Shown: positions 31,464 to 51,141 of the stretch, piece after piece
Numbering within the stretch: the first letter of the stretch is position 1
Layout: every line of letters starts with the position of its first letter
Source: Panagrolaimus kolymaensis
Taxonomy: Eukaryota > Nematoda > Chromadorea > Rhabditida > Panagrolaimidae
DNA: 64,000 nt
Assembly: GCA_028622995.1 (NCBI GenBank)
Contig: JAJQJQ010000020.1
Location: forward strand, 62,001 to 126,000
Reading direction: 5' to 3'
The notes under the pieces: generated by a model
The model's input: the letters and a program-made list of their open reading frames with translations, nothing else
Told to the model about the DNA's origin: nothing
Database searches by the model: none
Made by a program: the position numbers and the translations under genes

Positions 31464-32591
31464 ATGGAAGAAGTTATTTATCCCGGTAATTATGCTGCAT
31501 CGAATAAGACAATGGTGGAGAAAATTCGTGGAATGGACCCCAAATTTTATTTAATATATGTTGGTTCAACATTATTACAATCTATCAATGATTTGAAATC
31601 AACTGATATATTCACTCTCAAATTTAAACTTCTTGGTGGCAAAGGTGGCTTTGGTTCCTTACTTCGTTCATTCCGAATAAATAAAAGTTCCAACCAACTT
31701 ATGTGCCGAGATTTAACTGGTCGACGCCTGGCTGATGTTAAAGAAGAAGAACGTTTACGCAAATGGATTGCCAAGAAAGAAGAACGTGATAAAGCTGAGA
31801 AGAGAAAAGAGTAAGTTTTTTCTGTCCTTTTCGTCAACAAAACATTCTAATACATATTATTTTTTTTAGTGAAGAGAAACTTGAGAAGCTTCGTAGCGGT
31901 TGCAAAATCAAATATCATTTCAAGGACAAAAAGTATATGCGTCAACGTGATACGATTCTTGAAAGCACAGAAGACGCCGTTGAAGCAGGAATTTTAGCTG
32001 AACAAGAAAAAGCTCATTCATCTGAAAGAGAACAATCTTCAAAATCTCTTTCACCTGAAAAAGAAGAAGTTGAAGCTACAAGCGGCTCCGATATCGAACT
32101 TGATGACGATTTATTACATGTAAAGAAAAGCCGTAAACGTAAAGCTTTATCTATCGAAACATCTGTCATTGAAGAAAAGAAACTCAAAACTGAAGAAATT
32201 GTTTTAAAGAATCAACGAACTGGAAATAAGTCTGTTGTGGCTAAGGCTATAATTGAAGAAACTAAACAAGCTAAAACATCGTCAAAGGCTGAAAAAGAAG
32301 TTGATGCTGTTAAAGAGCACAAAATCGTTGAAATCAAAGAATATGACCCTATTGATATTATGATAATCTCTCATGTGAAAGAATTGGAGGAATTTGGTCT
32401 TGATCATCTGAAGCACGAACTTGAATGTAAGTTTTCTCTTTCTTTATAACCATGGACACTTTTATATAAATTTTTTAGGTCGTGGTTTAAAATGTGGTGG
32501 TTCACTTTCGGAACGCGCTGCTCGGCTTTTTTCCATCAAGGATTTGACGCCTGATCAATATCCCAAAAAAATTCGTGCTGTTAAGAAGTGA
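31464..32591 (+). CDS. SDE2: SDE2 homologue, replication-stress and splicing factor
   Basis: Nuclear protein made as a ubiquitin-fold precursor; in yeast and human it is cut after a di-glycine to release the active C-terminal part, which acts in intron removal and replication-fork protection. Three exons. Residues 1-60 take the place of the ubiquitin-like domain; the invariant GGKGGFGSLLR cleavage/start motif follows near residue 62, then CRDLTGRRLADV, a basic Lys/Glu helix and an acidic disordered region. The C-terminus is a SAP-like DNA-binding domain split by an intron: FGLDHLKHELE then CGGSLSERAARLF. All family landmarks are present. It ends at TGA 32589-32591, with AATAAA at 32636-32641 and the next gene's ATG 165 bases away, suggesting a shared operon. 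Confidence 0.88.
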
Positions 32592-32635
32592 TTATTCTTT
32601 TGTTTATTTGTTTTGATGTTTGTATGATTGTTGTA

Positions 32636-32755
32636 AATAAAGATTTTCTTGAAATAATTTTTATGTTCGCTTTTCTAAAGATTCCTCTGCTATCTTTTGA
32701 TATCTTCTTAATTTTGCTTTATGTTTTTTTAAACGTTTCTGGTTTTAGTTTAGAT
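32636..32755 (+). promoter_or_regulatory. Operon-type junction: AATAAA, then trans-splice-like acceptor
   Basis: AATAAA at 32636-32641 ends SDE2; about 105 bases later comes a T-rich tract with GGTTTTAG and TTTAG immediately before the ATG at 32756. There is no obvious upstream exon for that acceptor. This layout (signal, about 100 bases, acceptor, ATG) is the one seen between genes in nematode SL-spliced operons. Use of a spliced leader is inferred. Confidence 0.55.
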
Positions 32756-34700
32756 ATGGCAAAAAAAGATCAACCACCAAAAGGTAAAGGTCAAACAAAG
32801 GCTTTAACAGGAAAGAAACAAGCGACGAATAAACCCATCAAACAGCAAGTAGCTGCTAAATTACCAAAAGCTGTTAAGCCTCAAAAGACGTCTGAAGCTG
32901 TAAGTGTAATTTTTCTTCCATACTCTGTGATACATTCTCTTTTTTCAGAAAATTGTTTCACTTGAAAATTCCATTATCAAAGATTCAAAAGCTTCAAAAC
33001 TTTCCGCTTTATTAAAAAAACAAGATGCTGATGCCAAAAAGCCTATAAACTTTGATAAGTTTGCAAAAGAATTAGGCTGGTCTTCTGATGATCTTTCTGA
33101 AAGTGATTTGGATTTGCTTGAAGAAAGTGACGATGGACTTGTTTATGCTGAAGACAGTGATTTAGAAGCTGAAGATGGTCTAAGTGAAATTAGCGTTGAA
33201 GACGATGATGTTGAAGCGGAAGATGGCGAGAGTGAATCAATCACTGATGACGAAGAAGATGAAAATATTCAAAATGAAACTGATGGTGAAGCTGATTTCG
33301 AAATCGTCAAAACTGTTACTCGTGGTGATACTAAATATGAAGGCGCTAAATTTGAATTCATTACACAAGTAGGTTCTTTATTTATTTTTTAGTTTTATTC
33401 CGTTGTATTACATTCTAGGGTAAAGTTGCACTCAAAGCTCTCACAAAAGATCAAAAGAAGCCTAAAAATAAGCTCTTTCCTGAAGAAAGCTCTGGTATTT
33501 ATGTTGATGTCAAATACAAACTTCCTTCTTTCGTTTCTTTTCATACCGCTGCTCGTAAACTTATGTATGGTTTTTTTTTCACGCTATGTTACTTTTAATA
33601 TAGGCTTCTTTTTTTAGTGAATTACCGTTTCCTGAGCGTAACTACTCGAATTCGTCAATTTGTTTAATCTTACCTGATTTATCGCATAATGAAAAAGATA
33701 TAAAGGATCCTGACGTTGATAAACAAGCTCGTGATTGGGCTGACATCCTTCGAGACAAATTTGGAATTACTGGTCGTGATGTTTCAAAAATTGTTACTTT
33801 AACTCAACTAAAACGTGAATGTCGTGATCAAGAAACAAAGCGGAAATTTGTTCAAGGCTATGATATGATTCTTGTTGATCGATCTATCTTCTCCAGCATT
33901 GTGTATCATTTAGGCCGGGAAGTTCAAAAAGGTGGACGGTATGATCTTTAATAATTAAATATAGTTTTACTTATTTTGTTTTGATTTAGGTTGCCTATTC
34001 CATTCAAAATTACTGCTCGGAATGTTCCTGAACAGTTCAAAAAAGCTTACAAATTAACTCAAATGGATCTCCGGGCTGGTGTTGGAAATGTTATGATCCG
34101 AATTGGGAATTTGACTCAAGGAAACACTCAACTTAGCGCCAATTTTGTTGCAGTTACCGATTCTATTTTTGCTTATGCTCCATTTGGACATAAAAATATC
34201 AAAACCGCTCAAATTGTTACTGAACAATATGCAACTCAACTTCCATTCTATGTCGATTTTACATCCAAGGCTGATTTAATAACAATCAAACCAAAGACAA
34301 AGCATGGTGAAGCTATTATCGATGAAATTTCCACTTTGCCTGACCTTTTGAAAGTTAAAGTTGATAATGGAGTTGTTAGCGTTCTTGATGCTAATAGTAA
34401 GTTTTTTTTCCGCGATGATTCGTGAATGTGATGACTTTATTTTTTTCTTTTTCAGCTGGTAAACACGTAATTTATCCAACACACAAAGATGAACGTCAAC
34501 CTCGTGATGATATCAAACCTCTTCGTATCGCTCAAATTTTGGGAAAACGAAATAATCAAAAACAATTAGAAAAGAAGGGCAAAAAATTGAAGTTAAAGAA
34601 AAAGAAGAAGAATGATGCTCGTCGTTTTGAATCTTTAAAACGCAAAAGAGAAGGAGCTGATAATAAAGCTGAACCTAAGCTTAAAAAAACTCGAAAATAG
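32756..34700 (+). CDS. Ribosomal L1 domain-containing nucleolar protein (RSL1D1/Cic1-like)
   Basis: Nucleolar protein of the ribosomal L1 fold, related to human RSL1D1 and yeast Cic1/Utp30, acting in large-subunit biogenesis. Six exons. A basic N-terminus (MAKKDQPPKGKGQTKALTGK) is followed by an acidic Asp/Glu-rich stretch (about 33080-33300). The L1 domain covers about 33410-34390: YVDVKYKLPSF, ICLILPDLSHNEKD, GYDMILVDRSIFSSIVYHLG, KGGRLPIPFKI, and the RIGNLTQGNTQLSANFVAV block. A lysine-rich nucleolar-type tail ends at TAG 34698-34700. Its start lies 165 bases after SDE2. The long acidic insert is larger than I expect for a ribosomal L1 protein itself, which supports the biogenesis-factor call. 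Confidence 0.87.
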
Positions 34701-37700
34701 TTTTTTCGTTTCTTTATTGTTGAGTTTTGTTTTATCGTTGTTATTTTGGATAAAATTTTATTTTTATGAAAATTTGTTTCATTTTTGCTCAGGATTGTTT
34801 TAATAGACTTCAAAAGGTTTGACATCAACGCTAAAATGTTATATTTTAACTTCATCAAAAAGTTTACAAACTATTCGTTCTAGAAAAGTGAGTTTATTGA
34901 TAAGAAAATTTTTTGTCTTGCTAACACAAAATAATTTTCAAAATATTTATTTTTATTTTTGTTATCAAATACCCAAAGTTATGTATGTACCTATGTATAT
35001 CATTTCCGGTTTATTATTATACTCGTGATTCGTCATTCATTTTTTCCTATGTGTGAAGAAGAAAAAACTCATTGATGATGATGATGATGATTGTTGTTTA
35101 TATTGCTTCCGCTATATTAATTTTTTATTGGAAGCTAATAAATCGAGTTAAATCTTATAAACTTCAAGTGCCACTTGATTTCTGGGAAACTAATCTCATT
35201 CGTTCGTTTGCTTATATTTAAATAAACTTCTTTTTTTTGCTTGCAGAAAAATATGTTTTTTGTTTGTTTTATTTTTTTTTTAAAATTCTCTTTATTGTGT
35301 TAAAAAGTGGACAATATTTAAATGAAAAAAAAATTGCGTTTTTTTTAATAATAAACTTTGAGAAGCGTGTGAAATTCGGCAATTTGCGATTCGATAAAAA
35401 AATTGTTTTAAAGGATGTCATTCGTATGTTTGGAATAAAGCTGCTTTATTTTGGCCTTAAAAGTAGTCTTCTGTCTAACTTGAATTTAAAGCATTTTCTT
35501 TTAAGACTAAAAGGAAAAATATCTTATTTTTACACTTTTCATCATCGGTGTCGAGAGAAAAACAATATGTACCTTTTTGAAGGCGTCGGTGATCATTTGT
35601 AAAGATAAGCTTCGTTCGGGGCAAAAATATTGCAAACGATATACAACAAATCGTTATATATTTTTTTATTGCCGTTATCATTATTTTTGTCATTGACCTT
35701 CAAAATGGACGAACATTTTTGACATTTTTATGCCGATTCACCGCATGCAACAAAAAAAAGTGTTCACTTTGTCATTAAAAACAAGCGTTAAAGATAAATG
35801 ACTTTTATTTTGTATTATTGCCATTGATTTATTAAAAAAGTTTGTTTGTGATTTTAAAATGTTGTTGGGTTTTAAGATAATATTTAGACTGGAAGACTTT
35901 CCCTCGCCATTCTGAAATCGATGAGACACATGCATTTTGATTTTTTGTTTGTTTGAAATTGTGTCATACCGTATTAGGACTAGTCAGTTAGCTCCAGAAG
36001 CTTTCTCTATATTTTTTCAACTTACTTCTCTCCTATTTTTAACTTTAAAAAAATTTAATTTTAAAGCAGATTTTAGTTTTTAAAAAAACATGTTTAGAAT
36101 AACCCCTTTTTTAGCAAGATAATAATAACTCATGTTTTAAAGAATTTCATATACTTTTTTCATTTCATTTAAAATTTTAGGCTAATTCTCAATTAAATTC
36201 CTCATTTAGTTTTCTCATTTTTCGATTAACTTAAAAAAGAATAAATGCCCGTAAATCTGCGTTTTTACAATAATGAAATCGCTCTCATTTTTACTTATTT
36301 CATATTTTGTTTCTTCTTAAAAGATTGTCACCAACCAAAAAAACCTCAAACAATTATTGTCTCGTTACACAATGTTTTAAAAAGGAGGTTCCGATTTGTT
36401 TTCAGCAAATATGTATATATATTTATAAATATTGTTGTCGTTGTTGAGCGGAGAACGAAAAGAATATAATAAGAACAGAATGCGATCTGTTTCCTCTTCT
36501 TCTTTTTTTTGGAGGAATACAAACATTTAAAGAAAAGGAGGAAGCCGCTGCTGCTACCTTTTGCCTTTTTGCTTTTTTATTTTTCTTCCCTTCTTTTGGC
36601 TATATTTGTTTAACCTTCTACAGATGAGAACCTTTTTGTGTTAATCTCAATTTTAGTAATAAAAAAATTAGAACAAAAAAATGTAATAATTTGCGAAATT
36701 TTTACCACCATAAGAATCATTTATTTTATGTAATTCTCATGTTTTAAAGCTTTCGTATTTTTTTAAAACCACTAAAAATTAAATTCCGGTCATTGAAAAT
36801 TTAGACCATACCAGTTGGCTTCTTCCTTGACGATAAACATTATTTTAATTTTTACGTTTCATTAAAATAAATTTTTGTAGGTTTTTTGTTTTAAGAAATT
36901 TTTCTTAAGTGTTAAAAAAACTTTCATTCAAGCTTCTTTTTTTCAGCGGTATAAAACAAGCGATAGCAAAAATATTAATGGTCGAATAACAAAAAAATGC
37001 TATCTGTGATGACTGCTCCTGTTTTTTTTTCTTGCGCAGCAATGGAAATTACACAGAAGCAATGAGTCGTCATCAGCGTTGTTGTTTTTTCTCGCCTTTT
37101 TTAAACACTAAAATAAAAAGCCATCGTCGATGAATCGGCAAAAAAAGAGAAAAAAAATAGTCATTGTCGGTTTTGCATCATTGAATCTTACTTTTGTTTT
37201 CCAACATCGTCCACCACCTCCTCCTTCATTTAATACATACATACCTAGTTTTGTTACTTTTTAAAGCAGCAAACTTTCTTATTCGAAGATCTTTTGCTTT
37301 TTTTTATGACAAGTAAAACTCTTTTGAATTTTTGTATGTTTTTTGAAAGATCAAAAATAAAAATCCGAACAAATCCTAAAAATGGAGTTATTCTTTTTTT
37401 CGGATTTTCTATGTAACCTAATACTTTCTTTTTTTGACGATTTGCATTTTTTATACAAAAAAAGCCTAAAAGATTGCGCAAAAAAGAAGAAGTGGATTAT
37501 TGTTTGTGCAATTGTTTTTCAGCATTGCGTAAAAAAAAGTTGTTTAAATTTATTCAGTCAAACTTTTTTCTCTCAAACTTTGTTTTATCATTTTCCACGA
37601 CTTTCATACTATCTTAAAAATATAATACATATTTTTGTTGATTTTTATTTAAAACAAAGAACGCTACTTTATTTTTTCCCCTCATATATTTTTTAAATTC

Positions 37701-40700
37701 TAGTTGGAAGAAAATTTAATAGAAGAAAAAAAAAATTTAGTTGAAGAAAGCCATTGGTCAAAGAAAGAAAAAAAAAAGATGTTAATCAAATAGCGCCGTT
37801 GACTAAATCAAAGAAGAAAGCTCTATGATTGAATCCAATAAACTATAAACAGTGTACAAATCCATTCTTTTCTGGATTTTTGCCAACTGTCTATCTATTT
37901 TATATTTATAAATAATAAAAAAAAAAAGAACGGCCCCGAAAGAAGCAAATATATCAATGGCGCCTGTTCTTCTTCTTCCATCCATTCATTTATTTCAACG
38001 ACTGTTTATTTTGAGAAAGAAAAAATTTTTTTGTGAAAACAAAAAAAGCTTTTTATTTTCATTTTTTATAAGCTTTGATTCCCCATTTACTTTTTTTGTT
38101 TTTATGTAGTAATATTTATTTGAAGCAAGCAATTTTTGACCGATCAAAGAATCGTACCAATACATTCATTTTTTTTATAAAATGATCGAAGAAAAAGATT
38201 TTCTAAAAGCTTTTAGATAAATTGGAATCGTAACAGTTAGTTTTGTCTACTCTTTTTTTTCTCCTCTTCTTTGTTGTTAATTGACACTTTTTTTGTTCCA
38301 TTCAAAACCGTTTGATTTATGACTTCCGTTGATTTTTCATAACCCCCAAAAATTATTACCAAATATTTAGTTCATTTTCTCAGTAAAGTTAGGTTTCTCT
38401 TTTTTTTTGATACATTGTTTCCGATTTCTTTGCAATTCCGGTTATAATTAATAATGGCTTGGGTAGTCTGCAATCTTTTAAATATTTTTTTGTGAAAAAG
38501 AACGGTGTCCTTGTTTATACCGTAAAAAAAACAGTAACGCTCTATGATGATACAACTTTTAAAAACAAAGTTGAACGAGAGTTAATTTAAAACACATTTT
38601 TGAAAATAAAACCTCCGAAATGTAACCGTTTGTGGCAGCTATTGACTTTTAAAAAATTTGCATAATTTTAGACTTTCCAATCTACCATCGCATCGAATTG
38701 AAATCTTCTTTTCAAAGTATGTTTGCTATTTCTCTTCAAGCTTTCAAACCAGAAAAAAATATGCAACTATTTTAACTCTTTTTTTTGCCAATATTTCTGT
38801 AGCATTTCGCCGCGAAGAAGAAAAAATAGCATTAAAATATAAAAACAAATTCGATGTTTTTCTTTCTTTTCCCCTTTTTTACCCTAAAAAAACGATTATT
38901 GTTTTTCTTTCTTTCTCGTTTTCTTCTTCATAAAAAATAAACTAAGAAAACAAGAGATAGATAGATAGAAAGAGAGAACGAAAACGGCGCCGAATGCTGT
39001 TAAAGAACAGTTTTTTCTTTCTTTTTTTTTTATTCATTTTGTGTCGATCAAAGGAGAAAAAAACAGATGAAATAAAATCAGTGGAAGAACGTTTTTTGTG
39101 TTGTTATGTTTAAAACATCGGAAGTCGCGCAGGCAGCCAGCGGCGTCGTCTTTCAATTTCTTATATGTATATATTTTTTTGGCGGTTTTTTCTTTCTTTT
39201 TCTCTTGTAGTTTATTATTTTTTCCCATTTTCTGCTTTCACATTGTGATAAAAAAAAATTGCGCAAATCGATTTCACTTTTAGAGGCAATGATTTTCTTC
39301 TTGTTTTTCTCACAATCGTTTATGTTTTTTTTCTTGCTAAATTGCAGGTGTTTTGTTTCTTTAAATTATTGTTTCAGGATCTTGAGAATAATGGGAGTTG
39401 GAGGTGTGGAAACTTGGATTTAGGGTAGATGGGACTAGCTTCAGCACCTTAAGAAAATTATGAGGTTTCTTTTTGATTCTTATCTTGGGCGATAATATTT
39501 AGAGAAAGCAAAAATTAATTTTTTTGGGTTATCAGCTTTAATTATCTTTAGCTCTTCCAAGCGTAATTACAAGAATATTTGTTATCATGTTTCAACTTCC
39601 TCCACACTTTTTTTACTAGGCAAAAATTACCATTTCCCTTTTTTCTATTTGATTTTTTGAAGATTTTATTGTTTCAAAAAAAGTGGACATACTTACTATT
39701 TATCGGTAGAAGAGATTATTTGCCAACAACAAACCACTTATGTATTTTCAGGGTAAAAAAAAACCTTGTAAAAGCACGCAGACACACCTTTGTGTTTTTT
39801 TGGCGGGTGAAATCATCACCACTCTTAAATTGACTAAAAAATTCGAAATAAAAAAGAATGGTCTGGTCAAAAAAGTATTTTTCGACCTTTCAAATCTGGT
39901 AAACCCTGGCCATTATGTTTTTGTAGAAGGTCGAGCCTCAGCCACTCATCATCCTTCCGATTTCTTTTTCCATTGATGCTGCTGCTGTTATTTTGTGGTG
40001 GAAAACAAAACACGCTAATTATAGTTTTAATGTTGAATGACAAAATATCGTGGAATGAAGCCTTTCATTTTTTGTTTTGTTTTGTATTTGGCCGTTTGAC
40101 CTTCCACACAAAATCGAAACACGGCATATCCGAATCTTTTTTTTTGAAGAGTTACAAAAATTATGAGCTTCGTTTTTGCTTTTTATTTTTTTGACTGACT
40201 AATCAAAACGGATAATTTATTATTTTTAAAACAGATAGTCTATATATCTAAATTTTTGCCCATAAGGTTTTCCAAAATTTCTTAAAAATTCATTGGCTTT
40301 GCATGTTTTTTTTCTTCTCCAGCATTTTTACAAAGAAAAAATGCCGACTTTATTTGATTATCCTTGAATGGGTTTTTTCAATAAAAAGATTCGATTAAAA
40401 AATGGGATGAGAAAATATATATTTCATATTGCCTAAAGATAGATCCACAAAGAGGATGAAAAAAAAAAGCAAGGAAGGAAGCGGAATGGTTTAATTTTAG
40501 ACACCCTTTTTTGTTTATTATTTTTGCATTGCCTCCTTATTTATTCTTCTTACCAGCTACCATCTTTTTTTTAATACTTTTGCGCAGAGTCTCTGGTGAC
40601 CTTTTTTTGGATTGAAATTAGAAGAGAAAAAATTGGAGGCTTCTTACAAACGCATTTTTTTGTTAGTTTATGTAAATTTTTAAAGCTTAATGTCGGCACT

Positions 40701-41847
40701 ATTTTTTCTTTTTTAAATACCAAACAAACATGTGTTTTAAGCCCGTTAATCACTTTTTGAATTTTGTAATGAGAGTTTTTGAAGACAAAAAGTATTAGCA
40801 GATGGTTGTCATTGCTAAAAATATGGCTATTTTGGATCATAAAAAATGAGTTTAAAGTCAAATCTTTAAAACCAAACAAAGAGCTTAAAGGGATACCGCT
40901 TCCTTTAAAATGGCTTGCTAGCGACCATGCTTTTATGGCTTCTTCCTTTGTTCTGCGCATCTTTTTTGTTTTGCGTTTGCACAATATTTTTAAAGCAAAA
41001 CTTTTTCCATATTCTTACTTTAGTACCAGAACTTTTCTTCTACTTTTCGCAGAACCTTAACTATTTGGGTTGTTGTTTTCTTTGTATGTTTTCGTGGGTT
41101 GTTTTTTACGATCATTAACGATTATCCAGCTGTTTGGTGATTCTTTTATGATATGAATGAAAACATAAAAAAAGTTTTTAATCTATTTTTGCTATCAAAA
41201 AATAAGAATAGCAAAAAATAAAATAAAGTAATTTTACAATACTTCCATTTTTCAAAAATAAATCGTTCCTGTTTTTTTTACTCTTGCCCCAAGGATCAGT
41301 AGCTTATTGCGCGAGGATGAAAAAAAAGGCGGAGTTCCTTCATATTTTCTCTTGCGCGCATTTTTTGCTTTTTGGTGGTTAGTTTTTATCGTTGGTTGTT
41401 CCTCTTTTTTTCTGCAGAAATAAGAAGAAAAAAAAATATGCTCTGGCATTCACCCAAGAAAAAAAGCTTTTTCTTTTAAAAAATATGCACACATTTCTTT
41501 CTTTCTTTTTACTGCACTACTCTCCTTTGAGACGTCGTCAGCTTGGTTTTGGACTTTGAGTGACCGTTGTCTTTTTTCCTCCTCCCTACCTTCTTCATCG
41601 TCGTTGTTGCCCTCGAAAAGATTGCGCGTCTCCAGCTGAGTATGTTTCGGCACGCGTTTACCTTGTTTTTCTGTTTTTTTTTCTTCCCTTTACCTCTCTT
41701 TTTTTTGTTTTGTTTCAACCCTTTGATTTTAAATTACATCGAACATTTATTACCCTTTTTTGATTTTCAGATGCGATATCCCTGACCTCTATTCCTTCAG
41801 CTTATATATATTATTTTAAATTGATCAAAAAAAAATAATTCATTGAA
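34701..41847. other. 7.1-kb region without recognisable genes
   Basis: No exon with a coherent protein, no tRNA-like cloverleaf or box, and no rRNA was recognised on either strand. Composition is extreme in T and A homopolymers of 6-10 bases. A few simple repeats occur (GATGATGATG near 35075, GATAGATAGA near 38957). Open frames are short and rich in Phe/Lys/Leu, as expected from T/A runs. Being directly upstream of the semaphorin first exon, it is a candidate extended regulatory region. Confidence 0.6.
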
Positions 41848-48539
<6,692 letters not shown>

Positions 48540-49448
48540 TTTTAGTGCCTTAACAAAACAAAAAGTTTTCATTTATTTTGCAAATTTGCCGGTGCTCATT
48601 ATCATTATCTCAGGGTCTGATCTCGTCTCTTTTTTTCTTTTACTATTCTTTTTAATTTTTATCAACTGCCAATAAACAAAAAGAAAACAATTGTTGTTTC
48701 ACTTCTTTTTTGCTTTATTTGTAAATAATTGTGTGTATTTTCTATGTTGAAAATTATATTGTTTTTAAAAGTTCAAATATAAAAAAACAAAAAATAAAGA
48801 ACTATTTTAAAATAAAAGTATGACAAAGCATACAACATTTTTATGATTGACTCCAGGCTTCAACAAAAAATATTTGGAAATTTTTCTAATGAAAAGTCAT
48901 TATGTTTGTTAGGACAGAATCTTTACGCTAACAGTTTATTGTTACAAAATGATGGCCTAAACTAATTACACTCAATCAAGATTTTTACTTGAAGGTAATG
49001 TAAGCTAAGACAGGGATTGTATAATGAATGGTATGATTTCCATGTTTACTAAAACAACTTTCAAACAACTTTCAAACAACTTTAATTTTTTATAATAATA
49101 ATATGTTTTGAAGAAGAAGAAAAAATTGGAAAAAAATGTGAAACTACGCAGCAACGTCAAACCAAATTAGTGAAATAAAGTCGATGGCGTAAAAAAGCTT
49201 TACAACTGATAGCCATTAAGAAAAGATAAATAAAGTATAAAAAGCTATGTAAAATTTTAGAATCAAAAGATTATTTCTCTCCTTATTTAAAAAATAATAA
49301 ATATAGTCTAAAACATGCAACTAAAAACAAAATGAATGTTCTCGTCGCGACTTTTCCTGCTATCTAATTATTAAAATAGCAATCGAGAAGCTTGCGCGAG
49401 AGACTCATAGTTTTTAAGAATCAATTGGGTTAAAGAATTTTTCTTTAA
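48540..49448. other. Intergenic with short tandem repeat
   Basis: Semaphorin 3' UTR with an AAAAATAAAGAA poly(A) signal near 48793, then an AT-rich spacer. Near 49062-49094 an 11-base unit CAACTTTCAAA occurs about two and a half times in tandem. No gene seen. Confidence 0.5.
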
Positions 49449-50813
49449 ATGGAAGATATTGCTTTATATAAAGATAAAGTTATTTTGCAATGTTCAGAAT
49501 GCGGAGAAAGAAGAAGTGAGTTATCAATAAAGCTTACTTCTAAAAAAGTTACAAAATAAAAACTTTTTTAGAAACTCTTCAAGAATTAATGGTTCATATT
49601 TGTGTTGACCATTTACAAGAATTTGCATATCATTGCGCTGCTTGTGGCATTCCATGTTTATCCGTTGATAAAATTGGGCAACATTATGCTGCAAGCCATC
49701 CAGATATTCTCGTAGGAAATAAATCAATTTTTTAATTTAAAACAAATTTTTAATTAATTTTGCAGTTCCCTGAATTTAAACGAAGGATTGATTTAGAAGT
49801 TGCATTACAAAATATTCTTCTTGATTCATTTATTTGTGGAGGATTTGGTGTTGAAGTGGAGGAAAACAACGATGAAGTTGTGTATGTTAATGAAGGAGAT
49901 AGTTATGGCAGCGAAACTTCAGGCTCTGTTGAATTCCATTATAATCAAGATGAAAATGTGAGAAAACAGATTTATTAGAGAATAAAAATAAAAACAAATA
50001 ATTTTAGGATATCGAGGATCCAAAAAATGTAACCATGGTTGTATATAATAATGTCCCTGAAGTGATAGAAGAATATCATGAATTTGATTTGCTAAATGAA
50101 GAATCTCCACCAATTCTTAGCATTGAAGAAAATTTGCATCAAAGCATATCTGAATATCATCCTTTCTCTGATCCTGGGATGTTAACCGCCTATTGCGAAG
50201 ATAGTAATCATGATTTAAGTCATTATGTTAATGAGCCCATTGAATATGAAAATCAAACTAGAAGTGATTACCCTCTTCAATGCAAATATTGTGGAAAAGG
50301 TTTTAAACATTTTTCCAAACTCAATGAACATGAAGTAATCCACACGGGTTTTAAAAATTATTCATGCACTCATTGTGATGCAAAATTTTCTACTGCAGCT
50401 TCGACTAAAGTTCATGAACGTTCGCATACTGGAGAACTATCATATATTTGCAAGTGGCAATGTGGTAAAAGATTCAAGTCTTCATCGGCTTTAAAAATGC
50501 ATGAGCGATGTCATTCTGGTGAGAGAAATCATATTTGTGATATTTGCTCAAATGCTTTCCAAAGAAAATCTCATTTGAGTCGTCATTTAAAAACGGTGCA
50601 TAAAATAATTATCATTAGAGAAGGATTGGGAGAAAATTTGAATAAAGTTATTAATGTGAGTTCGATTCAAAGTGTTTTAAGAAAAAAAGAATATTAATTT
50701 ATTATATTTTTTAGGAAGTCGTGGATTCCCTTCATGTTGATATAATAATGCAAAGGAAAGCTAATGAAGCGTTTATGTTCAATGAAAAAAATTGTATGAA
50801 AATTCTTGTTTAA
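49449..50813 (+). CDS. C2H2 zinc-finger protein (first of a pair)
   Basis: Predicted DNA-binding transcription factor. Exons: 49449-49515, 49572 to about 49709, about 49766-49958, about 50009-50655 and a short last exon to TAA 50811-50813. Two divergent fingers sit at the N-terminus (CSECGERR...HICVDH and CAACGIPCLS...HYAASH), then an acidic region, then four fingers in series: CKYCGKGFKH, CTHCDAKFST, CKWQCGKRFKS (a C-x3-C variant) and CDICSNAFQRK. HTG-type linkers join the later fingers. No orthologue recognised. It lies 329 bases upstream of a second zinc-finger gene of similar plan. Confidence 0.8.
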
Positions 50814-51141
50814 ACCAAAATATATGTATGTAAAGCAATCTTTTGTTGTTTATTGTCATTTGTTCCTCAGAAAAATGTATTATTATATTTAAATTATTTT
50901 TGGTAATTCATTTTTTAAATTTGATATTAATAAACCTTTCTTAATTATTTTTGTTAATGTCGATCCGTTGCAAGCAGAGTGCGCATTTGTTGCAGAAGTT
51001 TGAAAGAAAAAAAATTGTTTAAAAAAAAGCTAAATCAAAATGTAAAATAAATTATATGCTTATTATTCTGGTGGCTAAAAACAGTTAATTTATTTTTTAT
51101 TGTGCTTTACGTTTTTCATAGTTTAAACCTTTACTCTAAAA
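50814..51141. other. Spacer between zinc-finger genes
   Basis: AT-rich 328-base gap with an AATAAA-type signal (TTAATAAACC near 50927). An operonic relation between the two genes is possible but no clear T-rich AG lies directly before the 51142 ATG. Confidence 0.4.

Noticed and set aside
34701..41847. Many Phe/Lys/Leu-rich open frames in the gene-free region
   Set aside because: They arise from T and A homopolymers, have no splice structure that joins them and no recognisable domain.
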